DNA from: Candidatus Sumerlaeota bacterium
Lineage (GTDB): Bacteria; Sumerlaeota; Sumerlaeia; Sumerlaeales; Sumerlaeaceae
Assembly (NCBI GenBank): GCA_026398535.1
Contig: JAPLSQ010000054.1
Coordinates: 1-41,849, forward strand
Direction: 5' to 3'
Length of the DNA stretch: 41,849 nucleotides
This document shows, in pieces, positions 16,954 to 26,349 of the stretch. Numbering within the stretch: position 1 is the first letter of the stretch; each line of letters starts with the position of its first letter. The notes beneath the pieces were generated by a model. It was not told the DNA's origin, searched no databases, and was given only the letters and a program-made list of their open reading frames with translations. Made by a program: the position numbers and the translations under genes.

Positions 16954-17005
16954 GCGTACTCGCTGACCGGTTTCCTGCGTCAACGGCGCCGTCGCTGAAG
17001 TTGGG

Positions 17006-18544
17006 CTAATCGCCTGACACCGATCGCGCGCAGGCCTCAATGCGCCGCACGGTCTCAGTGCGGCCCAGATACCACATGCAGTGAAACAAAGGCGGCGAGG
17101 CGGTGCGCCCTGTCAGCGCCAGACGCATGGGCTGCGCGGCCGCGCCAAGCTTGTGACCGCCCGCTTCGCTCCACGAGCGCAACGACTCCTCCATCGCGGC
17201 ACACCACTGATCGGCAGCCGCTGATGATTCGAGTTTCGGGTCATGCGCCGAAGACAGCGCCCGATCCCACGAGTCGTCAATGTGTTTTGCCGTCGCGCGC
17301 AGGAACTCAACCTTTTCCGGAGCGCCCAGCAGCTTCTTCACGGCCTTTTCGTCATATCGCGCGGGCGCGCGGAAGAAAAAATCGAGGATTCCGCCAAAAT
17401 CGTTCAGCGTGCGCGTTCGCTCGGTCGCGAGACCGATGACGCCGTCCAGCCATTCGCCATCACTGAGCGCCGGATTGCGCACCACGGTATGCGGGTCAAA
17501 ACCCTCCGGCCCCCCCCCGAACTGTTCGCGAAGCAGCGGTTCAACAAGGGCATGCAAACGCTCCTTCGGCGTCCGGCGTATGTGCATGCCGTTCATCCAC
17601 ATAAGCTTTTCGTGGTCAAAAACGGCGGGACTTTTATTGATGCGGTCGAGCGAGAACCGGGCAATGATTTCGTCCATGGACATGACTTCGTTGAACTCGG
17701 CCTCGGACGGCGCCCAGCCCAGCAGCGCCAGAAAGTTCACGAGCGCCCCCGGCAGAATGCCCATCTCGCGGAACCGCATGACGCCCGTGGCGCCATGACG
17801 CTTGCTGAGTTTCTGCTTGTCGGCGCCGAGAATCATCGGCAGGTGCGCAAACCGCGGCCGTGCGGCGCCCAGCGCCTCATAAATAAGAATCTGCTTGGAC
17901 GTGTTCGAAATGTGGTCCTCGCCGCGGCAGATATGCGTGATGCCCATGTCGATATCATCGATGACATTCGTGAAATTGTAAAGCGGCGAACCGTCGCCGC
18001 GCGCGATGACAAAATCGCCGATCGTGTCAAGCCGAACCTCGATCCGGCCATAGACCAGGTCGTCAAATGCGACCGCGCCCTCTTCGGGCGCGCAAAACCG
18101 GATGACGCATGGCGCCCCCGCGGCTTCCATCCGGCTCGACTCCTCCCCGGAGAACATCCCGCGGCGATAGGCGAAAATCGCGCCCTTGCGGCGCGCATCC
18201 TCACGCATCGCGTCGAGCTTGTCCTTCGGGCAATAACACCGGTAGGCGCGCCCCATGTCGAGCAGCCGATGGAGATACTCCCGGTGAATGCCGGCGCGGC
18301 GCGTCTGGTATTCGATCGGCTCGTCGGACATGAGACCCAGCCACTCAAGCGACTCGATAATCTGGCGCGTGGCATCTTCCGTCGAGCGCTCAAGATCCGT
18401 GTCTTCGATGCGCAAAAGGTATGTGCCGCCCGTGTGGCACGCGTAAAGCCAGTTGAACAGCGCCGTGCGCGCGCTGCCAACATGCAGAAATCCCGTAGGG
18501 CTGGGCGCAAAACGCACCCTCGGTTTATCATTCTTATCAGGCAT
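17006..18544 (-). CDS. gltX: Glutamyl-tRNA synthetase
   Basis: Class I aminoacyl-tRNA synthetase that charges tRNA(Glu), and in bacteria lacking GlnRS also tRNA(Gln). The 512 residues fit the family. Signatures are RFAPSPTGFLHVGSART with the HIGH-type motif HVGS at 21-24, the LLRIEDTD segment (43-50), HICRGEDHISNTSKQ (204-218) and the KMSKS-type K245-L-S-K-R249. The C-terminal anticodon-binding region is present. A 9-nt run of C on the plus strand (17510-17518), G in the mRNA, encodes Gly-Gly-Gly-Pro in this probably essential gene. The start overlaps the stop of the upstream DUF116-like gene by 8 nt. Confidence 0.95.
   Translation of the reverse strand: MPDKNDKPRVRFAPSPTGFLHVGSARTALFNWLYACHTGGTYLLRIEDTDLERSTEDATRQIIESLEWLGLMSDEPIEYQTRRAGIHREYLHRLLDMGRAYRCYCPKDKLDAMREDARRKGAIFAYRRGMFSGEESSRMEAAGAPCVIRFCAPEEGAVAFDDLVYGRIEVRLDTIGDFVIARGDGSPLYNFTNVIDDIDMGITHICRGEDHISNTSKQILIYEALGAARPRFAHLPMILGADKQKLSKRHGATGVMRFREMGILPGALVNFLALLGWAPSEAEFNEVMSMDEIIARFSLDRINKSPAVFDHEKLMWMNGMHIRRTPKERLHALVEPLLREQFGGGPEGFDPHTVVRNPALSDGEWLDGVIGLATERTRTLNDFGGILDFFFRAPARYDEKAVKKLLGAPEKVEFLRATAKHIDDSWDRALSSAHDPKLESSAAADQWCAAMEESLRSWSEAGGHKLGAAAQPMRLALTGRTASPPLFHCMWYLGRTETVRRIEACARSVSGD
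17510..17518 (-). repeat. 9-nt G tract (minus strand) inside gltX
   Basis: Nine consecutive C on the plus strand encode a Gly-Gly-Gly-Pro turn in the C-terminal half of the protein. The frame is intact. Confidence 0.9.
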
Positions 18545-19478
18545 GCCTCATGATACCAAAATCATATTTGTTTGTCCGTGTTCGTCCGCAGGCCGCCGCC
18601 TCGTTCTTCGTCCGTGTTTGTCCGTGGTCGTCCGTGCTTGTCCGTGCTTGTCCGTGTTTGTCAGGGGGGGGCGTGTTCTCTGTGTCTCTTGCGCCACAGG
18701 CGCGCTCTTTGAAAAACTCAATGGCGCAGCGCAGGGCGGCGATGTCGATGGTTGCGCCTTTGCACGGACCGGCTGGGCGCTTATTGGGAATGGCAATCAC
18801 AGGGATGTGCTCGCCCGCGTCACGGATGCCGGTGACAAGGTCGCGCTCACAGGCAATGGCGATGATGGCGCCCGGACGCGTACCGGCAACGCGTTGACGG
18901 GCTTGGACGCCATTGGGCGCGATGAAGAAATCACATCCGTGTTCCCGCGTCATCTCCTGGATGAGCGCGAATGTGTCGCGGTCAAGACACCGCGGCGCAA
19001 GACACAGGATGCGGCCGTTGCGGATGCGGCGCGGCGCGGCGCGCGTGAGTTCGTTGTTCATCGCGATCAGCGACGAGCCAAGCCGGTCGCGCGACAAACC
19101 CGTTTTTTCAGTGAAAAACACAATGATCCCGAATGTTCTGATGAATCTTTGCGCAGCATATTCCGACAACCACACAGGCCGCTTGAGCCACAGGGCGCAG
19201 GCTGCGGAACCCCAAAAAAACACAAAGATCACAAGGACCATCATCAGACCCCCGGCAATGACAGCGCCCCAAAGCCAATGATGGGCGGCCACGAGCGGAT
19301 GAATCGCCCATGCCGCAAGGCATAACAACAGATAAATCACCGCAAAAACGGATAGGATAATGATCAGGTATAACCACTTGGATTCATTGATGAATCCCTC
19401 GTGTGCCTCGATGTTGCCGTCCCAGCCGTGCCACTCATGGCCCAGTTTGCGGTCTTTAAGGTTGCTTTCAAAGCTCAT
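18537..19478 (-). CDS. DUF116-like membrane protein with a repeat-derived C-terminal tail
   Basis: A 313-residue protein of unknown function. It starts with a charged stretch, then two membrane helices (about 35-58 and 66-90). A cytoplasmic domain (about 150-262) contains ILCLAPRCLDRDTF, GAIIAIACERDL and VIAIPNKRPAGPCKGATIDI; the last resembles the end of the DUF116 domain, so I call it DUF116-like. The final 49 residues (about 265-313) are translated decamer repeat (HGQARTSTDDHGQTRT) plus flank, and the frame closes only inside the gltX start codon region. The native end was probably near residue 263. An 8-nt G tract (18664-18671) lies at the junction. It is 13 nt after the site-2 protease gene. 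Confidence 0.65.
   Translation of the reverse strand: MSFESNLKDRKLGHEWHGWDGNIEAHEGFINESKWLYLIIILSVFAVIYLLLCLAAWAIHPLVAAHHWLWGAVIAGGLMMVLVIFVFFWGSAACALWLKRPVWLSEYAAQRFIRTFGIIVFFTEKTGLSRDRLGSSLIAMNNELTRAAPRRIRNGRILCLAPRCLDRDTFALIQEMTREHGCDFFIAPNGVQARQRVAGTRPGAIIAIACERDLVTGIRDAGEHIPVIAIPNKRPAGPCKGATIDIAALRCAIEFFKERACGARDTENTPPPDKHGQARTSTDDHGQTRTKNEAAACGRTRTNKYDFGIMRHA
18569..18690 (+). repeat. Decamer repeat array, 3' end of the DUF116-like gene
   Basis: Two units at 18571-18589 are followed by the CGCCTCGTTCTTCG flank, then five units of the (C/T)TTGTCCGTG type, then a TTTGTCA-G8 junction and GTTCTCTGTGTCTC, which resembles the second repeat family. The array is read through by the minus-strand DUF116-like gene and ends 24 nt from the gltX start. 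Confidence 0.85.
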
Positions 19479-19491
19479 GAATCAGCCGCCG

Positions 19492-20940
19492 TCACAAGTA
19501 CGTATTCCATGCCCCTTCGGCCATGTGCAGACCTTCGGGGACGGGGACAAGGATAAGAAAAAGGATGAGGAACGCGAGATATCCGAGAAGCCGGCGCGCG
19601 GGATCGATGGGCGTGATGTCGTCGAGGGGAGGAACTCCGCGAGCGCCCGCCAGAAAGAACACAATGATGGCGAAAAGCAACAAGCCTGGATAGACAAAGA
19701 CAGCAAGCAGAAAAAGCATCCACATCGATACGGTGCTGATGATCTTGCCTGCGCGCTGGCCAAACATGGCATGGACGATGTGGCCGCCATCGAGCTGCCC
19801 GATGGGCACGAGGTTGAGCGCCGTCACCAAAAGCCCCAGCCACCCCGCGAAGGCCAGAGGGCTGAGAATCAGCGAATGCCCCGTGGCTAACCTCTCCCCC
19901 AGCGCAAACTGACACAGGATGGACATCAGAATCGAGGACTCGGGCTGCAACCCAGGACGCGCGTGCAACATGAGCTGCAAGGGATTCTCCGAGATGATCT
20001 TCGAATCCTTCAGCCCGATGATGAGAGCCGGAATGGCCGCCAGCAAACCCGCGATCGGCCCCGCGATGGATACATCAAACATCGTGCAACGGTGTTCGCT
20101 GGGGGATTTCATCTGGATGAAAGCGCCAAAGGTGCCCAGCCCAAACGGCACGGGAATGAAAAACGGCGGCGTGACATTCATGCCATAGCGTCTTGCCGTG
20201 AAGTAATGCCCCAGTTCATGAAAACCGAGGATGAGCATCAGCCCGAAGGAATAGGGCAGACCGGCCGTGAGCCGGGAGGGCTCACTCAAGGGATTCATGC
20301 CCGCATGCACGGCGCCCGCATAAGTTGTCGTGAGAAACGTGATGAAGAAGAGCAGCCAGTGCAGCGCGTAATTGGGGCGCCGGACTGGCGTCATGGCGGC
20401 GGCGGGCCGCGGCATCAGCACCACCGCCACGCGCAAGCCCTCGGCCTCCTGCAAAAACGCGCAACGATCCGTCCCCGCGAATTTCTCCTTCAAAAACTCA
20501 AACGCCTGCCGCGAGGTCATCCTCAGCGGGCCCTTGTACACCTCCAAACCCCGTTCCATGACCGCAAGCTTAATATCCACAACGTTCTGGACAACCAGAT
20601 TCCAGTTTTCGGGCAGAATCGTGACCGGAAGGGCCTCATCCTTTTCCTCCTCCGCAAACGTTTGCTTCCGATGTTTGCCAGATTTCTCAGGCGCGCCAAG
20701 TATGGCCCATATGATCACAAACGCCAGTAAAAGAAATATCCAGAAAAGGGCTTTCCCAACCACAGGATGAAGCAGTGTGCGCACGAACAAAACATAAAGC
20801 AAAAACGTCAAAATCACGATGCAAACCAGAATGAGCGCCGATGCCGTGCCTCGCGGAAACATGCGCGGCAAACCGCGCGGCTGTGAAAAGGCTCGGTAAA
20901 ACACCCTTTTCTTCAGACGATTAAAGTGATTCATGCCCAT
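19492..20940 (-). CDS. Site-2 protease family membrane metalloprotease (M50)
   Basis: A polytopic zinc protease of 482 residues that would cut substrates within the membrane. The zinc motif is H241-E-L-G-H245 in a hydrophobic helix, and the third ligand motif is N376-L-V-P-I-G-Q-L-D384-G. An FG-x-G-x-FGAF segment lies between them, as in EGY/S2P-type members. Two N-terminal helices (about 32-54 and 62-82) precede a soluble domain (about 95-180). The start may be the ATG at 20940 or the one at 20934. No anti-sigma factor or other obvious substrate is adjacent, so its role is unknown. It heads the minus-strand group S2P, DUF116-like, gltX. Confidence 0.85.
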   Translation of the reverse strand: MGMNHFNRLKKRVFYRAFSQPRGLPRMFPRGTASALILVCIVILTFLLYVLFVRTLLHPVVGKALFWIFLLLAFVIIWAILGAPEKSGKHRKQTFAEEEKDEALPVTILPENWNLVVQNVVDIKLAVMERGLEVYKGPLRMTSRQAFEFLKEKFAGTDRCAFLQEAEGLRVAVVLMPRPAAAMTPVRRPNYALHWLLFFITFLTTTYAGAVHAGMNPLSEPSRLTAGLPYSFGLMLILGFHELGHYFTARRYGMNVTPPFFIPVPFGLGTFGAFIQMKSPSEHRCTMFDVSIAGPIAGLLAAIPALIIGLKDSKIISENPLQLMLHARPGLQPESSILMSILCQFALGERLATGHSLILSPLAFAGWLGLLVTALNLVPIGQLDGGHIVHAMFGQRAGKIISTVSMWMLFLLAVFVYPGLLLFAIIVFFLAGARGVPPLDDITPIDPARRLLGYLAFLILFLILVPVPEGLHMAEGAWNTYL

Positions 20941-21083
20941 GTTTCTTCACAATCATACACAACTTCGGACTGGAGCCTGCGCCCGGATACCAAATTCATC
21001 TTGCGTTTTCATACAATTGGAAAAGACAAAATTCCTTACCTGATAACGAATTAGGGCATTAAAGAAAGTCTGGATATAATGAA
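20941..21083. promoter_or_regulatory. Divergent promoter region between the site-2 protease gene and aroF
   Basis: The 143-nt gap is AT-rich in its second half and must hold promoters in both directions. A perfect TATAAT lies at 21075-21080, but only 3 nt before the aroF ATG. If used, the transcript would be almost leaderless. No strong ribosome binding site precedes either start. Confidence 0.4.
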
Positions 21084-22097
21084 ATGATCATCGTTCTCCG
21101 GCCAGAAGCCACCGAAGAAGAACTGCAGCATCTGATTGATGTCATCACGGACGCGGGGCTGCAGGCTCATGTGTCCAAAGGTACCGAGCGCACCATCGTG
21201 GGGGCGATCGGCGACGAAAGCAAAATCCAGCTCATACCCTTTACGGCCATCCCCGGCGTGGAAAATTGCATACCCATCCTCAAGCCGTATAAGCTGGCGA
21301 GCCGGGAATTTCACCGTGAACGAAGCCGCATAAAAATTGGGGATATAGAAATCGGGGGGAACGAAATCATTGTTGCGGCGGGACCGTGCAGCGTGGAACC
21401 AAATGACACGCTCTTACAGACGGCGCGCGCCATCAAGGCGGCCGGGGCGAAAATGCTGCGAGGCGGCGCGTTCAAGCCCCGAACGTCGCCTTACGATTTC
21501 CCCGGACTGGGCGAAGAGGGACTGATGATGCTGTCCGACGCGCGCATGGAAACCGGGCTGGCCGTCGTGACAGAGGTCATGGACACGCGCGATGTCGAGA
21601 TGGTTTACCGCTATGCCGACGCCTTCCAAATCGGTGCGCGCAATGCCCAGAACTTCAACCTCCTGCGAGAAGTCGGAAAGTTCGACAAGCCAGTCTTTCT
21701 CAAGCGCGGCATGAGCACGACCATCAAAGAATTCCTTATGGCCGCCGAGTATGTCATGTCGCAGGGCAACAAAGAGGTCATCATGGTCGAACGGGGAATA
21801 CGCACCTTCGAGACCGCCACACGCAACACGCTCGACATCTCGGCCGTCCCCGTGCTCCATCACGAGACGCATCTGCCCGTTTTTGTCGATCCGAGCCATG
21901 CGACCGGCAACTTCCGTTACATCACCGAGTTGTCGCTGGCGTCCGTGGCGTGCGGCGCCGACGGACTGCTCATCGAAGTGCATCCCAACCCGGAAAAAGC
22001 CATGAGCGACGGCGCGCAGACTCTCAAGTTCGCCAAGTTCGAAATGCTCATGGATAAAATCAAACCTGTTGCGGCCGCCGTGGGCCGGAAGGTTTGA
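21084..22097 (+). CDS. aroF: 3-deoxy-7-phosphoheptulonate (DAHP) synthase, type I-beta
   Basis: First enzyme of the shikimate pathway, joining phosphoenolpyruvate and erythrose 4-phosphate. The 337 residues have an N-terminal ferredoxin-like regulatory domain (about 1-70, MIIVLRPEATEEEL) and the TIM-barrel core. AAGPCSVE (98-105) carries a metal-binding Cys (C102); RGGAFKPRTSPY (126-137) and VDPSHATG are family signatures. The N-terminal domain resembles those of Thermotoga and related enzymes, where it mediates feedback inhibition by aromatic amino acids, so such control is likely here. tyrA follows after 9 nt. Confidence 0.94.
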   Translation: MIIVLRPEATEEELQHLIDVITDAGLQAHVSKGTERTIVGAIGDESKIQLIPFTAIPGVENCIPILKPYKLASREFHRERSRIKIGDIEIGGNEIIVAAGPCSVEPNDTLLQTARAIKAAGAKMLRGGAFKPRTSPYDFPGLGEEGLMMLSDARMETGLAVVTEVMDTRDVEMVYRYADAFQIGARNAQNFNLLREVGKFDKPVFLKRGMSTTIKEFLMAAEYVMSQGNKEVIMVERGIRTFETATRNTLDISAVPVLHHETHLPVFVDPSHATGNFRYITELSLASVACGADGLLIEVHPNPEKAMSDGAQTLKFAKFEMLMDKIKPVAAAVGRKV

Positions 22098-22106
22098 TTC
22101 GCAAAC

Positions 22107-22976
22107 ATGTCTGGAACGCTTTTCAATAATGTGGCTGTTATCGGCGTGGGCTTGCTTGGCGGTTCACTGGCGCTGGCGCTGAAGGAGAAAAAGCTCTGCG
22201 GGCGCGTTACCGGCATCGGACGTTCGCAGACGCGGCTGGACGAGGCCAAACGCATGGGCGCAATCGACAAGGCCACGACAAGGCTTTCGTCGGGCATCGC
22301 AGATGCTGATCTTATTGTCATTTGCACGCCCGTCCAGCATATCATCTCGGTCCTGCCCGATGTCGTCCGCCATGCCAGGGCGGGCGCGCTCATCACGGAA
22401 GTCGGATCGACAAAAACCGGGATCGTGCGGACAGGCGAAGCTGTCGCGGCGCGGTCGCGCGCGTTCTTTGTCGGTTCGCACCCGATGGCCGGTACAGAAA
22501 AAATCGGCGTGCAATACGCTCAACCCGATCTCTTCAAGGGCGCAAACTGCTTCGTGACGAAAACCCCCGCCACGAATATGTCCGCTTTCGTGCGCGTATG
22601 CGACCTGTGGCGCGCGCTCGACATGCGCATCGTCATCTCCAGACCCGAACGCCATGACCGTCTTGTCGCGCTCGTTTCGCATCTGCCTCATCTCGTCTCG
22701 GTCGCGCTCGTGAACGCCATCGACGGGTTCCAGGAGGACAAGAACCTTATCAAGGGCATCATCGGCAACGGATTCCGCGACACGACGCGCATCGCGCACG
22801 GCAACGCGGCGATGTGGGAGGAAATCAGCGCCGAGAACACCGACGAGATCGGCGCCACGCACGCGGCATTCAACAAAGCCCTCGAGGAAATCATGACCGC
22901 CGCCAGCAGCGACAAGCGCAAACTGAAAACCCTCTTTGAAGCCGCAAGCAATTACCGCGAATTCTTCGATGAATGA
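22107..22976 (+). CDS. tyrA: Prephenate dehydrogenase
   Basis: Converts prephenate to 4-hydroxyphenylpyruvate in tyrosine synthesis with NAD(P)+. The 289 residues have the Rossmann motif VIGVGLLGGS (G13, G15, G18), the conserved TEVGSTK (97-103) and GSHPMAGTE (123-131) with the substrate-binding His, and a helical C-terminal dimerisation region. No chorismate mutase or ACT domain is attached. Arogenate specificity cannot be excluded. It forms an aromatic amino-acid pair with aroF 9 nt upstream and overlaps the next gene by 8 nt. Confidence 0.92.
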   Translation: MSGTLFNNVAVIGVGLLGGSLALALKEKKLCGRVTGIGRSQTRLDEAKRMGAIDKATTRLSSGIADADLIVICTPVQHIISVLPDVVRHARAGALITEVGSTKTGIVRTGEAVAARSRAFFVGSHPMAGTEKIGVQYAQPDLFKGANCFVTKTPATNMSAFVRVCDLWRALDMRIVISRPERHDRLVALVSHLPHLVSVALVNAIDGFQEDKNLIKGIIGNGFRDTTRIAHGNAAMWEEISAENTDEIGATHAAFNKALEEIMTAASSDKRKLKTLFEAASNYREFFDE

Positions 22977-25900
22977 TTCGCAAAAAGCCGTCTTCTTCAC
23001 CGAGAAGCCTCGTCGCTGGAAAACCTTCGTCGGGATAATCCGGCTCGCGCTTCTTGTCCTCATCACGGTCGCCATCGTTGTTTCATTCGCCATCCTCTCC
23101 CCAACCAATCTCGAACAACCGCGCCTTGAAGCCGAGAAAAGCGCCTACCAGCAGATACTCGATCCGGACAGACTCGCCATCCTGGAGCACGAGGCAAACC
23201 TCGACTTCAATCGGTTGCGCAATCGTCTGCCCCGCGAGGCGGAACTCACCTATGACAGACAGATTGCCTCCTCGCCCGTCGACGCGCTCCCGCTTGTCCG
23301 GCCGATCCGATCCGCATTTCTTCAGGATGATGGCGATCACGCCTGGTACTCGCTTCTCACCCGCATCGACAGCCTGAACCTCGTCTTCCCCAGATGGCTG
23401 TTCACCCCGGACGAGGGCGACACCGTCAGCGAACAGCTCGACCAGCGGGCGTTGCAGTTGTTGCGCGTGTATCGCACACCCATCGTCCCTGTAATCACGG
23501 ACAATATGGAAGGACGGCGCGACGCAGGCAACATCAGCCGGATCATGGACGAGCCGGAGAGCCAACAGCGTTTTATCTCAAGTATCCTCGAAATCCTCCG
23601 GCGCGAAAAGTTCTCCGGCGTGATTATTCACTTCCCCGATCTCGGCAAGGACGACGATCCGGATTTGGCCATCTTCCTGAAAGAGCTCGCGGCGGCGTTG
23701 AAGCCCGAAGGATTTCTCGTCGCGGCGAGCCTTTCGCCCCGTCAGTGCAAATCACATCTTCCGGAAATCGCCGAAACCGCCGACTTCGTCGTCCTCTTGG
23801 CGCACGACCTCCATACCGCGGACAGCGCGCCGGGGCCCATCTCCCCGCTGTCATGGGTTCGAGACACCGTCGACCAAGTGCTCCGGCACGTTCCACGGGA
23901 AAAACTCGTCGTTTCCGTCGCGACCCACGGCTACGATTGGCCGGATGAAGAGGCCGGCCGCCTTGTGAGCTGCTCTGAGGTGATCGTGAACGCCAAGGAT
24001 GCAGAGATGAGCGTGACATTCAACGCAAACGATTCAGCCATCCATACCTCCTACCTCGACGCAAAACGACTGCCCCACGAAGTCTGGTGTGCCGATGCCG
24101 TCACGGCGTTCAACACGCTGCGTCTTGCCGCGGACCGCCAGGTTGCCGGAGTCGTCCTGTCACGCCTCGGAGGCGAGGACGGACGAATATGGAGTTTCTA
24201 CCACCGGCAGATGTCCGCCGAGTCCCTGCAGAATGAGCCGGTCCCGCTCCCGCTCCTTGAAAAACCCTCTGTGTCCTCCGACATCGACTACGTGGGGGCG
24301 GGAGCGATCTTTGAAGTTGTTTCCCGCCCCGCCCCGGGCCGCATCGCCCTGCAAGACGACCCCGAACATCAGACAATCAGCGCCGAGCAATACTTGGAAC
24401 TTCCCAGCCCTTTCATCGTGCGCCGATACGGCAATCAGCCAAAAAAAGTTCTTCTGAGCTTCGACGACGGCCCCGACCAAATTTACACACCGCAAATTCT
24501 CGATATCCTTGACCAAGAGGAGGTGAGGGCAACCTTCTTCATCATCGGCATCAACGCCCAGAAAAACCTCGAGATCGTGCGCCGCATGTTCGACGAGGGC
24601 CACGAGATCGGCAATCACACCTTCACCCACCCCGACCTCTCCAAGGTGAGCAGCCAGAGGGTTGGCTTCGAATTGTCAGCGACACGACGCCTTATCGAGT
24701 GTGTGACCGGCCGCTCCACCGTGCTCTTCCGTCCGCCATTCCATGCCGACTCCGAGCCGGAGAGGGCCGTCGAACTCCTTCCCGTGCTCGAGGCGCAGAA
24801 ACAACGCTATCTCACCGTCGGCGAGTCCGTCGACCCGCGCGACTGGGAACCGTTGGTCACCACGAGGCAAATCCTTGAGAGGATTGCCGCGGAGGAGAGC
24901 CTCGGGAACGTAATCCTCCTTCATGACGCCGGCGGCAAGCGCGCCGAGACCGTCAAGGCGCTCCCCGAAATCATCAAACATTTCAGGGACAAAGGATGCA
25001 AGTTCATGACGGTCGCCGAGGCCATCGGCAAGACCCGCGACGACGTCATGCCGCCTCTCGGAAACCGGACCGACCGGATACTTGCAGCCTTCAATTGGCA
25101 AGTCGCCAAACTCCTTGCATGGGGCGCTTGGATGCTCTCCATCCTCTTTCTCGCCGCCATCGCACTCTCGATCGTACGGATGGTCGCAATCGCGATCCTC
25201 GCCTTTATCCAGAAAAATCGTTCCGCCCGGGATACTGCCAGGGAATCCGCGGAACGACCCTTCGTCAGCGTGATCATTCCCGCCTGCAACGAGGAGGTGA
25301 CATGCGCCTCGACCATCCGCACGCTTCTCGCGGGCGATTACCCGGAACTTGAGATCGTCTTCGTCGACGACGGTTCACACGACAGGACCGCCGAAATCGT
25401 CCGCCAGACATTTCAGGACGATACGCGCGTTTGCCTGATCACAAAGCAAAACGGCGGCAAGGCCTCGGCGCTCAACTATGGCGTCGCTCGCGCAAAGGGC
25501 GATTTCCTCGTCTGCATAGATGCCGACACGCAACTCGCACCCAACGCGGTCAGCGAGTTGATGCGCGGTTTCTCCTCCCCCGAAGTCGTCGCGGTCGCGG
25601 GAAACGTCAAGGTGGGAAATGAGGGTAACATTCTGACCCGCTGGCAGGCGATCGAGTACATCACCAGCCAGGGGTTCGACCGCCGGGCCTTCGACCTCCT
25701 CAATGCGATCATGGTCATTCCGGGCGCCATCGGCGCCTTCCGCAAGGACGCCGTCATGAGGGCAGGCTGCTTCTCCGTGGATACCCTGGCCGAGGACTGC
25801 GACCTGACGGTGCGCCTTCTCCGTAGGGGAGGGATCGTGCGCTACCAAGCCGGCGCCATCGCCCGCACCGAAGCCCCCGAGACTCTCCACTCATTCATTA

Positions 25901-26349
25901 AACAACGCTTCCGCTGGACATTCGGCATCATGCAAACCGTCTGGAAGCACCGTGACGCGGCCTTCAGCTTCCGCTACAAGGGCTTGGGCCTTGTGGCTCT
26001 TCCCAATGCCATCCTCTTCCAGTTCGGTCTGACCCTCATCGCGCCAATCGCCGACATTGGCATGATCTTCTCCCTTGCCGCGGGATTCTGGCGCGATACG
26101 CTCGGCTACTACCTTGTGTTCACGCTGGTCGACATCCTCGGCGCCGCTCTCGCCTTCTACTTCGAGCGGGAGCGGATGCGCCGGCTCTGGCTCATTATAC
26201 CACAGCGTTTCGTCTACCGCCAGATCATGTACATCGTCCTCTTTAAGTCGCTGCTCGCGGCCATCCGGGGAAGCCTCGTGGGCTGGAATCTTCTGAAAAG
26301 GACGGGACACGTCAGTCAGCCGTCAGCCGATAAAGGAGCACAGGCATGA
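22969..26349 (+). CDS. Trimodular polysaccharide enzyme: degenerate GH18-like, CE4 deacetylase and GT2 synthase
   Basis: A membrane protein of 1126 residues. After one N-terminal helix (about 24-45) comes a GH18-like barrel (about 100-425), then a NodB/CE4 deacetylase (about 490-690) with D499-D500 (SFDDGPD), H550 and H554 (HTFTH), RPPF and LHD. Two helices lead into a GT2 synthase (about 765-1010) with D800-D801, D851-A-D853, E942-D943 and Q979-R-F-R-W983, followed by further membrane helices. It would polymerise an N-acetylhexosamine chain and deacetylate it. In the GH18-like part the usual DGxDxDxE motif reads SGVIIHFPD, so that domain has lost its acids. The ATG at 22969 (MNDSQK) is preferred; an upstream ATG at 22936 would overlap tyrA further. 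Confidence 0.87.
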   Translation: MNDSQKAVFFTEKPRRWKTFVGIIRLALLVLITVAIVVSFAILSPTNLEQPRLEAEKSAYQQILDPDRLAILEHEANLDFNRLRNRLPREAELTYDRQIASSPVDALPLVRPIRSAFLQDDGDHAWYSLLTRIDSLNLVFPRWLFTPDEGDTVSEQLDQRALQLLRVYRTPIVPVITDNMEGRRDAGNISRIMDEPESQQRFISSILEILRREKFSGVIIHFPDLGKDDDPDLAIFLKELAAALKPEGFLVAASLSPRQCKSHLPEIAETADFVVLLAHDLHTADSAPGPISPLSWVRDTVDQVLRHVPREKLVVSVATHGYDWPDEEAGRLVSCSEVIVNAKDAEMSVTFNANDSAIHTSYLDAKRLPHEVWCADAVTAFNTLRLAADRQVAGVVLSRLGGEDGRIWSFYHRQMSAESLQNEPVPLPLLEKPSVSSDIDYVGAGAIFEVVSRPAPGRIALQDDPEHQTISAEQYLELPSPFIVRRYGNQPKKVLLSFDDGPDQIYTPQILDILDQEEVRATFFIIGINAQKNLEIVRRMFDEGHEIGNHTFTHPDLSKVSSQRVGFELSATRRLIECVTGRSTVLFRPPFHADSEPERAVELLPVLEAQKQRYLTVGESVDPRDWEPLVTTRQILERIAAEESLGNVILLHDAGGKRAETVKALPEIIKHFRDKGCKFMTVAEAIGKTRDDVMPPLGNRTDRILAAFNWQVAKLLAWGAWMLSILFLAAIALSIVRMVAIAILAFIQKNRSARDTARESAERPFVSVIIPACNEEVTCASTIRTLLAGDYPELEIVFVDDGSHDRTAEIVRQTFQDDTRVCLITKQNGGKASALNYGVARAKGDFLVCIDADTQLAPNAVSELMRGFSSPEVVAVAGNVKVGNEGNILTRWQAIEYITSQGFDRRAFDLLNAIMVIPGAIGAFRKDAVMRAGCFSVDTLAEDCDLTVRLLRRGGIVRYQAGAIARTEAPETLHSFIKQRFRWTFGIMQTVWKHRDAAFSFRYKGLGLVALPNAILFQFGLTLIAPIADIGMIFSLAAGFWRDTLGYYLVFTLVDILGAALAFYFERERMRRLWLIIPQRFVYRQIMYIVLFKSLLAAIRGSLVGWNLLKRTGHVSQPSADKGAQA

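Noticed and set aside
16885..17005. A terminator between the AsmA-like gene and gltX
   Set aside because: Only a degenerate repeat copy was found; no stem with a T-run.
17243..18553. A 436-codon plus-strand gene over gltX
   Set aside because: Shadow of gltX in the opposite strand.
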